A stretch of DNA of 64,000 nucleotides from Friedmanniella luteola (GTDB taxonomy: Bacteria > Actinomycetota > Actinomycetes > Propionibacteriales > Propionibacteriaceae). The translations under genes were made by a program, and so were the position numbers. Position 1 is the stretch's first letter; the number at the start of each line of letters is the position of its first letter. The notes under the pieces are model-generated. The model saw nothing but the letters and a program-made list of their open reading frames with translations, was not told where the DNA came from and made no database searches. Location of the stretch: the NCBI RefSeq assembly GCF_900105065.1, contig NZ_LT629749.1, positions 1,488,001 through 1,552,000 of the forward strand. The letters are read 5' to 3'. This document shows positions 21,464-30,895 of this stretch, piece after piece.

Positions 21464-24382
21464 ATGGCCAACCCCGCGATGGACGACGACCTGACCGCTC
21501 CCCGGAGCCCGGCGGAGGCCTACAGCCGGTTCAAGACCCGCCAGTCCTCACCCCTGCTGACCCAGTTCGCCGACGGCTACGGGTTCGCCTTCGACGACTA
21601 CCAGCGCGAGGCCTGCGCGCACGTCGAGTCCGGGTCGGGCGTGCTGGTGGCGGCCCCGACCGGCGCCGGGAAGACCATCGTGGGCGAGTTCGCCGTCTTC
21701 CTGGCCCTCCAGGAGGGCCGCAAGTGCTTCTACACCACCCCGATCAAGGCGTTGTCCAACCAGAAGTACGCCGACCTGGTCCGCCGGCACGGAGCCGCGA
21801 ACGTCGGCCTGCTGACGGGGGACTCCTCGGTCAACTCCGAGGCGCCGGTCGTGGTGATGACCACCGAGGTGCTCCGGAACATGATCTACGCGCGCTCGGC
21901 GACCCTGGCCAACCTCGGCTACGTGGTGATGGACGAGGTCCACTACCTCGCCGACCGCTTCCGCGGCGCGGTGTGGGAGGAGGTGATCATCGGGCTGGCC
22001 GAGTCGGTCCAGGTGGTCGCGCTGTCCGCCACCGTGAGCAACGCCGAGGAGTTCGGCGAGTGGCTGTCGGAGGTCCGCGGGGCCATGGCCGTCGTCGTCT
22101 CCGAGCGCCGGCCGGTGCCGCTGTTCCAGCACGTCATGGTCGGCCGGACGATCTACGACCTGTTCGCCGACGAGGCGCCCACCGCCGTCGCCGCCCCCAA
22201 GGGCCGGGAGCCCGAGGTCAACCCGGCCCTGCTCAAGGTCGCGCGGGACGAGTCCCGGTTCGTCCGGGACGACTCGCGCCGCCCGCGGGGGCGCAACGGC
22301 AAGGGCCAGCGCGCCGTCGCCTACGGCAGCGGCAGCTACGGCGGCGCGCACCGCTCGCGGAACGACAGCGTCCGCACCGACGCCGCCGGGCGCCGGCCCC
22401 GACCGCTGAGCGCGCCCAGCCGGGCCGAGATGGTGGAGCGGCTCGACTCCGAGGGCCTGCTGCCCGCGATCGTCTTCATCTTCAGCCGGGTCGGCTGCGA
22501 CGGCGCCGTCCGCCAGCTGCTCGCCTCCGGCGTCCGGCTGACCACCCGCGAGGCCCAGGCGGAGATCTCCGCCATCCTCGAGCGGCACGTGTCCGGCCTC
22601 AGCCCCTCCGACCTGCGGGCGCTGGACTACGACCGCTTCGCCGAGGCCCTCGTCCGCGGCATCGCGTCGCACCACGCCGGGATGCTGCCGGCCTTCAAGG
22701 AGTGCGTGGAGGAGGCCTTCGTCCGCGGCCTGATCAAGGTGGTCTTCGCGACCGAGACGCTGGCGCTCGGCATCAACATGCCGGCCCGCAGCGTCGTGCT
22801 GGAGAAGCTGGTCAAGTACAACGGCGAGACGCACGCCGACATCACGCCGGGGGAGTACACCCAGCTCACCGGGCGGGCCGGCCGCCGCGGGATCGACGTC
22901 GAGGGGCACGCCGTGGTGCTCTGGCAGTCCGGGCTGGACCCGCGCGCCGTGGCCGGCCTGGCCTCGCGCCGCACCTACCCGCTGCGCTCGTCGTTCGCCC
23001 CCACCTACAACATGGCCGTCAACCTCGTCGGCAGCGTCGGCCGGGAGCGGGCCCGCACCCTGCTCGAGCAGTCCTTCGCCCAGTTCCAGTCCGACCGCAG
23101 CGTCGTCGGCCTGGCCCGCTCGCTGGCCAGGAACACCGAGGCGATCCGCGGCTACCTCGCCTCCGCGCAGTGCGACAAGGGCGACTTCACCGAGTACGCG
23201 CGGATGCGCGCCGAGGTGGCTGAGCTCGAGGCCGCGGCGGCCCGGGAGCGGCGCACCGACCGGCGGGCCGAGGCCGTGCAGGCCCTGCTCGGGCTCAAGC
23301 CTGGGGACATCCTGCGGGTGCCGAGCGGGAAGAGCCAGGGCTGGGTGGTGGTGATCGACCCCAGCACCCGCGTCGAGGACCAGGGTCCACGGCCGATGGT
23401 GATGACCGACGACCGGCAGGTCCGCCGGCTGTCGGTCACCGACTTCCCGGTCCCGCCCGTCGTCGTCGGCCGGATGCGCGTGCCCAAGCACTTCAACGCG
23501 AAGGAGCCGGCGTCGCGCCGCAACCTCTCGGCCGCGTTCCGCAGCAAGCTGTCCGAGGTCGACCTGACCCCGACCCGGCAGCGCGGCGCCGCTGCCGAGG
23601 GAGAGCTCGCGGAGGAGATCGCCACCCTGCGCGACGCCCTGCGGCGGCACCCCTGCCACCTCTGCCCCGACCGGGAGGCGCACGCCCGCTGGGCCGAACG
23701 GGCGCTCAAGCTGGAGCGGGAGAACGCGCGCACGCAGGAGCGGGCGGCCACCCGGACCAACACCATCGCCACGCACTTCGACAAGATCTGCCTCGTGCTG
23801 GAGTCCCAGGGCTACCTGAGCGGCGACGGCCAGAGCCGGGTGACCGACACCGGCCGGATGCTGGCCCGGATCTACGCCGAGCTGGACCTGGTGGCGGCCG
23901 AGTGCATCCGCGACGGCGTCCTCGACGACCTCACGGCGCCGCAGCTGGCCGCGGTGCTGTCCTCGCTGGTCTTCCAGGCCCGCCGCAGCGACGACGGTGC
24001 CCGCCGGCCCCGGATGCCCGACCACCGCAGCAACGAGGCGATGGGTGAGGTCCGGCGGATCTGGCGGACGGTCTCGCTGGTGGAGCGGGACGCCCGGCTG
24101 CCCCGGGCCCCCGAGCCCGACATGGGGTTCAGCGAGATCGCCTACGGCTGGGCCGCCGGGCGTTCGCTGGCCCAGGTGCTCACCGACACCGACCTCACCG
24201 CCGGGGACTTCGTCCGCTGGGTGCGCCAGGTGACCGACTTCGCCGGCCAGATCGCCGACGCCGCCGGACCCGGCCCGCTGCGGGAGGTGGCCCACGAGGT
24301 GGTCCGCTCGATGCGCCGCGGGGTGGTCACCTACTCCGCCGACGACGACGAGCCCGCCGAGGACCTCATCGACCTCGGGTGA
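21464..24382 (+). CDS. helY: Ski2/Mtr4-like superfamily 2 helicase HelY
   Basis: A 972-residue DExH helicase. Motif I is APTGAGKT at residues 64-71 and motif II is DEVH at 157-160. Motif III-like SATVSN follows, motif V is around LALGINMPARSVVLEKLVKYNG, and motif VI is QLTGRAGRRGIDVEG. Between the two RecA domains is a basic, Gly/Arg/Ser-rich insert of about 60 residues. The C-terminal third (arch- and DSHCT-like) ends with the conserved GDFVRWVRQVTDFAGQIADA. Ski2-like helicases unwind structured RNA for decay; the substrate of bacterial HelY is not settled. The location after tatA-tatC matches mycobacterial helY. Confidence 0.93.
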   Translation: MANPAMDDDLTAPRSPAEAYSRFKTRQSSPLLTQFADGYGFAFDDYQREACAHVESGSGVLVAAPTGAGKTIVGEFAVFLALQEGRKCFYTTPIKALSNQKYADLVRRHGAANVGLLTGDSSVNSEAPVVVMTTEVLRNMIYARSATLANLGYVVMDEVHYLADRFRGAVWEEVIIGLAESVQVVALSATVSNAEEFGEWLSEVRGAMAVVVSERRPVPLFQHVMVGRTIYDLFADEAPTAVAAPKGREPEVNPALLKVARDESRFVRDDSRRPRGRNGKGQRAVAYGSGSYGGAHRSRNDSVRTDAAGRRPRPLSAPSRAEMVERLDSEGLLPAIVFIFSRVGCDGAVRQLLASGVRLTTREAQAEISAILERHVSGLSPSDLRALDYDRFAEALVRGIASHHAGMLPAFKECVEEAFVRGLIKVVFATETLALGINMPARSVVLEKLVKYNGETHADITPGEYTQLTGRAGRRGIDVEGHAVVLWQSGLDPRAVAGLASRRTYPLRSSFAPTYNMAVNLVGSVGRERARTLLEQSFAQFQSDRSVVGLARSLARNTEAIRGYLASAQCDKGDFTEYARMRAEVAELEAAAARERRTDRRAEAVQALLGLKPGDILRVPSGKSQGWVVVIDPSTRVEDQGPRPMVMTDDRQVRRLSVTDFPVPPVVVGRMRVPKHFNAKEPASRRNLSAAFRSKLSEVDLTPTRQRGAAAEGELAEEIATLRDALRRHPCHLCPDREAHARWAERALKLERENARTQERAATRTNTIATHFDKICLVLESQGYLSGDGQSRVTDTGRMLARIYAELDLVAAECIRDGVLDDLTAPQLAAVLSSLVFQARRSDDGARRPRMPDHRSNEAMGEVRRIWRTVSLVERDARLPRAPEPDMGFSEIAYGWAAGRSLAQVLTDTDLTAGDFVRWVRQVTDFAGQIADAAGPGPLREVAHEVVRSMRRGVVTYSADDDEPAEDLIDLG

Positions 24383-24410
24383 GGAGAGACCCGGCCGGAG
24401 CCACGGAAGC

Positions 24411-25829
24411 TCAGCTCGCCTGGCTGACCGTCGACATGTTGAAGTCGGGCACCCGCACCGGCGGCACCAGCGTGCGGTTGTAGAAGTCGTTCCACTCCCG
24501 GCACAGCGTGGACTCCGGGGCGCCCACCTCGGTGATCCGGCCGAGCAGCTCGACGGGTGACTCGTTCCAGCGGAAGTTGTTGACCGCGCCCTTCACCTCG
24601 CCGTCCTCGACCAGGTAGACGCCGTCCCGGGTGAGCCCGGTCAGCAGCAGCCGCTCCGGGTCGACCTCCCGGATGTACCAGAGGCAGGTCAGCAGCAGCC
24701 CGCGCTCGGTGCGGGCGATCATGTCCTCGAGCGTCGCCCCGGTGCCGGGCCCCGTGGCGGTCACCACGAGGTTGTCGGCCGGGGGCGTGGGCCGCTGTCC
24801 CGTGGTGGCCGCGTGCGCGCGGTTGCGGACCAGCTCGGTGAGCACGCCGTCGGTGACCCAGGCCGTCGGCTCGACGGCGAGGCCCGCGTCGAAGACGAAG
24901 GACGTGCCGTCCTCGGACTGCAGCTGGTCGACGAACGGCACCGTCTCCAGCCCGGGAGCCGCCGGGTCCGAGCGGAGGGTGATGGGCAGCGGGGCCAGCC
25001 GCTCGCCGACGCGGGTGCGGCCGTCGCCGGCGCCGAACACGTTCCGGCCCTCCTCGGCGTCGCGGGCGTTGGCCGTCCACAGCAGGTAGACCAGCAGGTC
25101 CGCCACCGCGCCCGGCGGCAGCAGGGTCTCGTAGCGGCCCGCCGGCAGGTCGACCCGGGTGGCCGCCCAGCCGAGCCGGGTCCGCAGCTGGCCGTACAGG
25201 GCGGCCACGTCGACGTCGGTGAAATCGCGGGAGGGGACGCCGACCCAGGCCGAGGCCGTGAGGTCGTCGGTCTTGCCGTTGAACTCGAAGCGGCCCGTCG
25301 GCTGGACCCCGCGGAGCCGCAGACCCGTGCTGCTGCCCAGGTAGGTCGTCGTGACGATGTGCTCGGCGAACCCGTACAGGAGGTGCCCGTGGCTGACGGC
25401 GGCCGCGAAGGCGGCGCCGAGGCCGTCGGCGACCTGCGTCAGGGCCTCGATGCTCGTCGTCGCCGGCGGCTCGTCGAACGCCGCCGACCGCTCGCCCTCG
25501 ACGAGCGGCGCGGCGTTCTCCGACGGCGGACCACCCCGCGCGGCGCGCTCGGCCGCGGCCACCACCGCGGCCACCTCCGCCACGTCGACGACCTCCTGGC
25601 TGACGGTCCCCACAGCCGTGCCGCCCTCGACGGGAGCGGTGGCGACCACGGTCAGGGTGCGGCTGTGCATCTCGCCGTTGGTGGTGAGCTCGTTGGCGGC
25701 CCAGCGCAGGTTCGCCTCCCACCGCTCGGTCAGGCGGACGACGCCGGGCAGGGTGGCCCGGCCGAGCGCCTCCTCGACCAGCTGCTGGGCGGTGGCGGCG
25801 GCGGTGGTGGTGGTGGTGGGCACGGTCAT
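24411..25829 (-). CDS. pmbA: metallopeptidase-related protein TldE/PmbA
   Basis: A 472-residue partner of TldD, coupled to it by an ATGA overlap (its ATG is at 25827-25829). It has the family segments STGLRLRGVQPTGRFEFNGKT, PFVDQLQSEDGTSFVFDAGL and GVYLVEDGEVKGAVNNFRWNESP. It lacks the HExxxH metal site, as expected for the inactive subunit. TldD/TldE hydrolyses unfolded peptides, and in some bacteria it removes leader peptides from ribosomal natural products. No such precursor is seen close by. Confidence 0.92.
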   Translation of the reverse strand: MTVPTTTTTAAATAQQLVEEALGRATLPGVVRLTERWEANLRWAANELTTNGEMHSRTLTVVATAPVEGGTAVGTVSQEVVDVAEVAAVVAAAERAARGGPPSENAAPLVEGERSAAFDEPPATTSIEALTQVADGLGAAFAAAVSHGHLLYGFAEHIVTTTYLGSSTGLRLRGVQPTGRFEFNGKTDDLTASAWVGVPSRDFTDVDVAALYGQLRTRLGWAATRVDLPAGRYETLLPPGAVADLLVYLLWTANARDAEEGRNVFGAGDGRTRVGERLAPLPITLRSDPAAPGLETVPFVDQLQSEDGTSFVFDAGLAVEPTAWVTDGVLTELVRNRAHAATTGQRPTPPADNLVVTATGPGTGATLEDMIARTERGLLLTCLWYIREVDPERLLLTGLTRDGVYLVEDGEVKGAVNNFRWNESPVELLGRITEVGAPESTLCREWNDFYNRTLVPPVRVPDFNMSTVSQAS

Positions 25830-27328
25830 CCCTGGCTCCCCTCGGCGGCGGTGTTGAGGATGTTGACGCCGCGGAACAGCGCGGACGGGCAGCCGTGGGA
25901 CACCGGGGCCACCTGGCCCGGCTGGCCCTTGCCGCAGTTGAAGGCGCCGCCCAGGACGTAGGTCCCGGGTCCGCCGACCGCCTCCATCGAGCGCCAGAAG
26001 TCGGTCGTCGTCGCCTGGTAGGCGACGTCGCGGACCTGGCCGGCCAGCCGGCCGTCCTCGATCCGGTAGAACCGCTGGCCGGTGAACTGGAAGTTGTAGC
26101 GCTGCATGTCGATCGACCAGGACTTGTCGCCGACGACGTAGAGGCCGCGCTCGACCCGCCCGACGAGGTCCTCGGTGCTGGGGCCCTCGGCGGCCGGCTG
26201 CAGCGAGACGTTGGGCATCCGCTGCATCGGGATGTGGCCGGGGGCGTCGGCGAAGGCGCAGCCGTTCGAGCGGCCGAGCTGCTTCTCCGCGGCCATCTGC
26301 CGGTTCAGCTGGTAGCCGACCAGGGTGCCGTCGCGGACGATGTCGAACTCCTGCTGCGCGACCCCCTCGTCGTCGAAGCCGATGGTGGCCAGCCCGTGCT
26401 CCGCGGTCCGGTCGCCCGTCACGTGCATCACCGGGCTGCCGTACTGCAGGCGGCCGAGCTGGTCGAAGGTCGCGAACGAGGTGCCGGCGTAGGCCGCCTC
26501 GTAGCCGAGTGCGCGGTCCAGCTCGGTGGCGTGCCCGATCGACTCGTGGATAGTGAGGAACAGGTTGGACGGGTCGACCACCAGGTCGTAGCGGCCCGCC
26601 TCGACCGACGGGGCGGCGACGTGCTCCGCGAGCAGCGACGGCAGCTCGGCCACCTCGGCGTCGAAGTCCCAGCCGGTGCCGGTGAGGTACTCCCAGCCGC
26701 GGCCCGCCGGGGGGGCGAGCGTCCGCATGGTCGCGAACCCCTCGGCGCCGACGTGCACCGCGGTGAGCTGCGCCTGCACCCGGACGCGCTGCTGCGTCGT
26801 CGTGGTGCCCGCCAGGTTGGCGAAGTACTTGTTCTCCTGCACCCAGGCCAGGTCCGCGTTCGCGTGGGTGACGCCGTCGGCGGCCAGCAGCGGCTCCACC
26901 AGGGCCAGCAGCCGGGCCTGCCGCTCGGCCTCGTCCACGTCGAAGGGGTTGACCTCGTACGCCGACACCCAGCGGGCGTCGGCGTGCACCGGCTCGTCGG
27001 CCAGCTCGACCAGCTGCGGGGTGAGCGGCTTCGACACCCTGGCGGTGGCCACGGCGCGCTCGGCCAGCCGGGCGGCGCTGTCGACCGTCAGGGCGATGTC
27101 GCCGGCGAACCCCCACACGCCCTCGTGCACGACGCGGACCGAGAGGCCCAGCGTCTGGGTGTCGGCCGACGTCTCCAGCGCCCGGTCGCGCAGGCTCCGG
27201 TAGCCGCTGCGCAGGCGCTCGACGCGGACGTCGGCGTGGCTGCAGCCCAGCTCGGCCGCCCGCGACAGGGCCGCGTCGCGGAGCCGGTCCAGCGGCAGGG
27301 CGAGGAAGCTGTCGTCGAGTTCGGGCAC
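25826..27328 (-). CDS. tldD: metallopeptidase TldD
   Basis: A 500-residue TldD protease subunit. The zinc motif HExxxH is intact as HESIGH (His261, Glu262, His266), and C-terminal cysteines lie in FNCGKGQPG and SHGCPSALFRGVNILN. It should form a heterodimer with TldE and degrade or mature peptides in the cytoplasm. The GTG start at 27328 follows a TACAGT box by 6 bases on the minus strand, so it is probably leaderless. It is divergent from hisF (128 bases apart). Confidence 0.94.
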   Translation of the reverse strand: MPELDDSFLALPLDRLRDAALSRAAELGCSHADVRVERLRSGYRSLRDRALETSADTQTLGLSVRVVHEGVWGFAGDIALTVDSAARLAERAVATARVSKPLTPQLVELADEPVHADARWVSAYEVNPFDVDEAERQARLLALVEPLLAADGVTHANADLAWVQENKYFANLAGTTTTQQRVRVQAQLTAVHVGAEGFATMRTLAPPAGRGWEYLTGTGWDFDAEVAELPSLLAEHVAAPSVEAGRYDLVVDPSNLFLTIHESIGHATELDRALGYEAAYAGTSFATFDQLGRLQYGSPVMHVTGDRTAEHGLATIGFDDEGVAQQEFDIVRDGTLVGYQLNRQMAAEKQLGRSNGCAFADAPGHIPMQRMPNVSLQPAAEGPSTEDLVGRVERGLYVVGDKSWSIDMQRYNFQFTGQRFYRIEDGRLAGQVRDVAYQATTTDFWRSMEAVGGPGTYVLGGAFNCGKGQPGQVAPVSHGCPSALFRGVNILNTAAEGSQG

Positions 27329-27456
27329 GCGTGCACTGTAATCGGGTGGTGACCGGCACGGCTCCGCCCGGCAGGTCCCCCCGGTGGTCGACGGCGGGCT
27401 CCCGGGCGCCGCGCAGCCGGCCAGCGGGGAGGGTGACCTGACCTAGGCTGTCCGCC

Positions 27457-28230
27457 ATGTCGGTCGCCGTCCGGGTCATCCCCTGCCTCGACGTCCACGA
27501 GGGCCGGGTGGTCAAGGGCGTCAACTTCGTCGACCTGCGCGACGCGGGCGACCCCGTCGAGCTCGGCTCCGTCTACGGCCACGAGGGCGCCGACGAGCTG
27601 ACCTTCCTCGACGTCTCCGCCTCCGTCGAGGGCCGCCGGACGACGCTCGACGTGGTCCGCCGCACCGCCGAGACCGTGCTGATCCCGCTGACCGTGGGCG
27701 GCGGCGTCGGCTCGGTCGGCGACGTCGACGGCCTGCTCCGCGCCGGGGCCGACAAGGTCAGCATCAACACCGCGGCCATGCGCCGGCCCGAGGTGATCAC
27801 CGAGATCACCCAGCGGTTCGGCAACCAGGTGCTCGTCCTCTCCGTCGACGCCCGTCGCTCCGCCGCCACCCCGTCGGGGTTCGAGGTCACCACGCACGGC
27901 GGCCGGCAGTCGGCCGGTGTCGACGCGGTGGAGTGGGCCGCCCGGGCCGCCGAGCTCGGGGTGGGGGAGATCCTGCTCAACTCGATCGACGCGGACGGGA
28001 CGACCGACGGCTTCGACCTGGAGATGATCCGGGCCGTCCGGGCCGTCGTGGACGTGCCGCTGATCGCCTCCGGCGGGGCGGGCCGGGCCGAGGACTTCCC
28101 GCCGGCGGTCGCCGCCGGGGCGGACGCCGTGCTCGCGGCGACCGTGTTCCACTTTGGTACCGTGCGGATCTCGGAGGTCAAGCAGGCGATCCGCGACGCC
28201 GGCTACCCCGTGCGCCTCGGCGCCGCGTGA
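27457..28230 (+). CDS. hisF: imidazole glycerol phosphate synthase subunit HisF
   Basis: A 257-residue (beta/alpha)8 barrel cyclase of histidine synthesis. The catalytic acids are Asp12 in [17 protein letters not shown] and the aspartate in LVLSVDARR. The phosphate-binding loops are LTVGGGVGS and [12 protein letters not shown]. HisF works with HisH, which is not in the window. ATG 27457 lies 7 bases after a TAGGCT box (27444-27449), which suggests a leaderless transcript. Confidence 0.96.
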   Translation: MSVAVRVIPCLDVHEGRVVKGVNFVDLRDAGDPVELGSVYGHEGADELTFLDVSASVEGRRTTLDVVRRTAETVLIPLTVGGGVGSVGDVDGLLRAGADKVSINTAAMRRPEVITEITQRFGNQVLVLSVDARRSAATPSGFEVTTHGGRQSAGVDAVEWAARAAELGVGEILLNSIDADGTTDGFDLEMIRAVRAVVDVPLIASGGAGRAEDFPPAVAAGADAVLAATVFHFGTVRISEVKQAIRDAGYPVRLGAA

Positions 28231-28244
28231 AGAGGAGCTGAACG

Positions 28245-29201
28245 GTGTCGCAGGAGATCCTCCGCGTGGCGTGGTTGCCCTACGCCGACCTCGACGAGGC
28301 CGAGGCCCGCACCGGCGGCCTCCCCGACGGCGTCCGCGTGGACTGCTTTCTCGACGACGGCTCCTGGCCCGACTCGGTCGCCGACGTCGAGTTCCTCGTG
28401 GTGCCCTACCTCAAGGGCCCGGAGGTGCTCCGCCGCGCCGAGGAGATGAGAAGCCTGCGGGTCGTCCAGACCCTCACCGCCGGCGTGGAGAACTACGTCC
28501 CGGAGGTGCCCGACGGGGTCCAGCTGTGCAACGCGGCCGGGGTGCACGACGCCAGCACCGCGGAGATGGCGCTCGCGCTCGCGCTGGCCAGCGGGCGGCA
28601 CCTCGACGTCTACGCCCGGCAGCAGACCACCGGGACCTGGAAGTCCCGCTTCGGCTCGGCGCTGGCGGACAAGCACGTGCTGATCATCGGCTACGGCCAC
28701 ATCGGGGAGGCGATCGACGCCCGTTTGAGCGGCTTCGAGGTCGGCTCGGTCACCCGGCTGGCCCGCCGCGCCCGCGACGGCGAGCCCGCCGTCCGCGCGA
28801 TCGACGACCTGCACGCGGTGCTGCCGCAGGCGGAGGTGGTCTTCGTGATCGCCCCGCACACGCCGCAGACGGAGGGCCTGCTCGGGGCCGCCGAGCTCGC
28901 CCTGCTGCCCGACGACGCCCTGCTGGTCAACGTCGCCCGCGGCAAGCTCGTCGACACCGACGCGCTGGTCGCCGAGACGGGCAGCGGCCGGATCCGGGCG
29001 GCGCTCGACGTCACCGAGCCGGAGCCGCTGCCGCAGGACCACCCGCTGTGGCGGACGCCGGGCGTCCTCATCGCGCCGCACGTCGGCGGGGCCAGCTCGG
29101 CGTTCTGGCCGCGCTCGGACCGGCTGATCGCGGCCCAGCTGCGCCGCTTCGCGGCCGGTGAGCCGCTGGAGAACGTCATCACCGCGGGCGGCTCGGCGTG
29201 A
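28245..29201 (+). CDS. D-2-hydroxyacid dehydrogenase family protein
   Basis: A 318-residue NAD(P)-dependent dehydrogenase. The Rossmann motif is IIGYGHIGEAID. The catalytic Arg is in VNVARGKLVDTDAL, the Glu is in LDVTEPEPLPQDHPLW, and the His is in APHVGGASSAFWPRS. The set is complete, so the enzyme should reduce a 2-keto acid or oxidise the D-hydroxyacid; the substrate is unknown. GTG 28245 follows a GAAGAGGAG site and the gene is 14 bases after hisF. The HIT gene overlaps its stop (GTGA). Confidence 0.88.
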   Translation: MSQEILRVAWLPYADLDEAEARTGGLPDGVRVDCFLDDGSWPDSVADVEFLVVPYLKGPEVLRRAEEMRSLRVVQTLTAGVENYVPEVPDGVQLCNAAGVHDASTAEMALALALASGRHLDVYARQQTTGTWKSRFGSALADKHVLIIGYGHIGEAIDARLSGFEVGSVTRLARRARDGEPAVRAIDDLHAVLPQAEVVFVIAPHTPQTEGLLGAAELALLPDDALLVNVARGKLVDTDALVAETGSGRIRAALDVTEPEPLPQDHPLWRTPGVLIAPHVGGASSAFWPRSDRLIAAQLRRFAAGEPLENVITAGGSA

Positions 29202-29608
29202 GCTGCCTCTTCTGCGCGATCGTCGCGGGGGAGATCCCGTCCCGCCGGGTGCACGAGGACGAGCACGCCGTCGCCTTCCTCGACCTCGCCCCGCTGCACC
29301 GCGGGCACACGCTGGTGGTGCCGCGCCGGCACGTGGACAGCCTGCTCGACGGCGCCCCGGCCCTCGCCGAGATCGGGAACTGCGTCGACGCGACGGCCCG
29401 GCTGCTGGTCGAGCGGCTGGACGCCGACGGGCTCAACGTCGTCTCCTCCGCCGGCGCCGTCGCCGGCCAGGAGGTCTTCCACCTGCACGTCCACCTGCTG
29501 CCGCGCTACGCCGACGCGCCGGGGCTGGCCCACCTGCTCGGCAGCCGCGGGGGCGCCTCCGACGCCGACCTCGACGCCGTGCACGCCCGGCTGACCGCGT
29601 CCCGGTGA
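29198..29608 (+). CDS. HIT-family nucleotide hydrolase/transferase
   Basis: A 136-residue histidine-triad protein. The N-terminal zinc-binding-like CLFCAIVAGEIPSR and the triad HLHVHLLP define the Hint/HIT branch, which hydrolyses AMP-linked compounds such as aminoacyl-adenylates or AMP-lysine. The family's usual Gln-x-x-x-His is present as GQEVFHLHVH. It starts with an overlapping GTGA and ends overlapping the next GTG. Confidence 0.9.
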   Translation: MSCLFCAIVAGEIPSRRVHEDEHAVAFLDLAPLHRGHTLVVPRRHVDSLLDGAPALAEIGNCVDATARLLVERLDADGLNVVSSAGAVAGQEVFHLHVHLLPRYADAPGLAHLLGSRGGASDADLDAVHARLTASR

Positions 29609-30825
29609 CCCGGGCCCGTCGCCTGGGGCGGCTGCTGGTCGAGGTCCTGCCCCCGTTCGTCGCCGCACTGCTGCTCCTGCCCTGGGTCATCTCCTACGGC
29701 AGGGCGTGGCCCTGGCAGCCATCCACGATCGACCTGCAGGTCTACGTCTACGCCGTCAGGGACATGCTGGCGGGGCTGAACATCTTCGAGACCACCACGC
29801 CGTTCTGGAACCTGTACTTCATCTACCCGCCGATCGCGGCGGTGCTGATGGTGCCGCTGGCCTTCGGCCCCTACGCCTTCTGGCAGGTCGTCTGGACGCT
29901 GGCCCTCGTCGGGGCGCAGCAGACGGTGCTGCGCCGCTGCGGCGTGCAGCGGGGCTGGGCGCTGGGCCTGCTGGGGGTGGCCGTGGTGCTGGCCGTCGAG
30001 CCGATCCGGACCACGCTCGGCTACGGACAGGTCAACACGCTGCTGATGGCCCTCGTCGTCGCGGACCTGCTGCCGGACCGGCCGGGCCCGGACGGGGTGC
30101 TGCCGCGGCGGCGCATCCCGCAGGGCACGCTGATCGGGCTGGCTGCGGCGATCAAGCTGACGCCGATGCTGTTCGTGGTCTTCGCGTTCCTGGCCGGCCG
30201 CCGCCGCGTCGCCGTCACCGGGGTCGTCAGCTTCCTCGCGTTCACCGGCCTCGGTGCCGTGCTGCTGTTCTCGGAGACGGTCGAGTTCTTCTTCGGGCTC
30301 TCCGGCGGGGACACCCGGACCGCCTCACCGCTCTACACCGGCAACCAGTCGCTGCTGGGCGTGTTCTTCCGCCTCTGGGACACCTCCCGGACGACGACCC
30401 TGCTGGGTCTCGCCGTCGCCGGGATCGTCGCCCTGCTAGGCACCCTGGTGGCGGCGCACTGGTGGCGCCGCGGCGAGCAGGTGTTCGCCGTCGCCCTGGT
30501 GGGGCTGTGCACCTGCCTCGCGTCGCCGCTGTCCTGGACCCACCACTACGTGTGGATCCTGCCGATGGCCGTGGCCGTGCTGCGGTCGCGGATCCCGCGC
30601 TGGGCCCGGCTGCTGGCCGGGGCCTGGGTGCTGTGGGTCTGCGCGTGCCTGCCCCTGGCCGCGCTGCCCTACGGGGGTGGCCGGGAGCGGACGTTCGACG
30701 CGCTGCAGCAGCTGGTCGCCAACCTCGGGCCCGTGCTGGGCGTGCTGCTCGTCGCCGGCCTGGCCTGGCAGCTGGTGGTGTCCGCCCGGACGGAGCGCTC
30801 CGCGGCCGTCACCGCTCGTCGCTGA
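29605..30825 (+). CDS. GT87-like polyprenol-phosphate-mannose mannosyltransferase
   Basis: A 406-residue polytopic membrane protein of the DUF2029/GT87 family, with about ten hydrophobic spans. The first extracellular loop carries the acidic site expected for GT-C enzymes (TIDLQVYVYAVRDML, then FIYPPIAAV). Typical family blocks are GYGQVNTLLMALV, GLAAAIKLTPMLFVVF and SPLSWTHHYVWILP. In mycobacteria such enzymes (PimE and relatives) add mannose from polyprenyl-phosphate-mannose to glycolipids outside the membrane. The start is GTG 29605, overlapping the HIT stop. Confidence 0.85.
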   Translation: MTRARRLGRLLVEVLPPFVAALLLLPWVISYGRAWPWQPSTIDLQVYVYAVRDMLAGLNIFETTTPFWNLYFIYPPIAAVLMVPLAFGPYAFWQVVWTLALVGAQQTVLRRCGVQRGWALGLLGVAVVLAVEPIRTTLGYGQVNTLLMALVVADLLPDRPGPDGVLPRRRIPQGTLIGLAAAIKLTPMLFVVFAFLAGRRRVAVTGVVSFLAFTGLGAVLLFSETVEFFFGLSGGDTRTASPLYTGNQSLLGVFFRLWDTSRTTTLLGLAVAGIVALLGTLVAAHWWRRGEQVFAVALVGLCTCLASPLSWTHHYVWILPMAVAVLRSRIPRWARLLAGAWVLWVCACLPLAALPYGGGRERTFDALQQLVANLGPVLGVLLVAGLAWQLVVSARTERSAAVTARR

Positions 30826-30895
30826 CGCCCGGCACCGGGTCTCGGGACGGGAGATCGGGGCCGGTCCTGGCGGCGTCGGGGGTTAGCGTGACGCC

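Noticed and set aside
21548-24295. 915-residue minus-strand frame opposite helY
   Set aside because: A shadow of the helicase gene: no recognisable domain, and the helicase motifs in the plus frame are complete.
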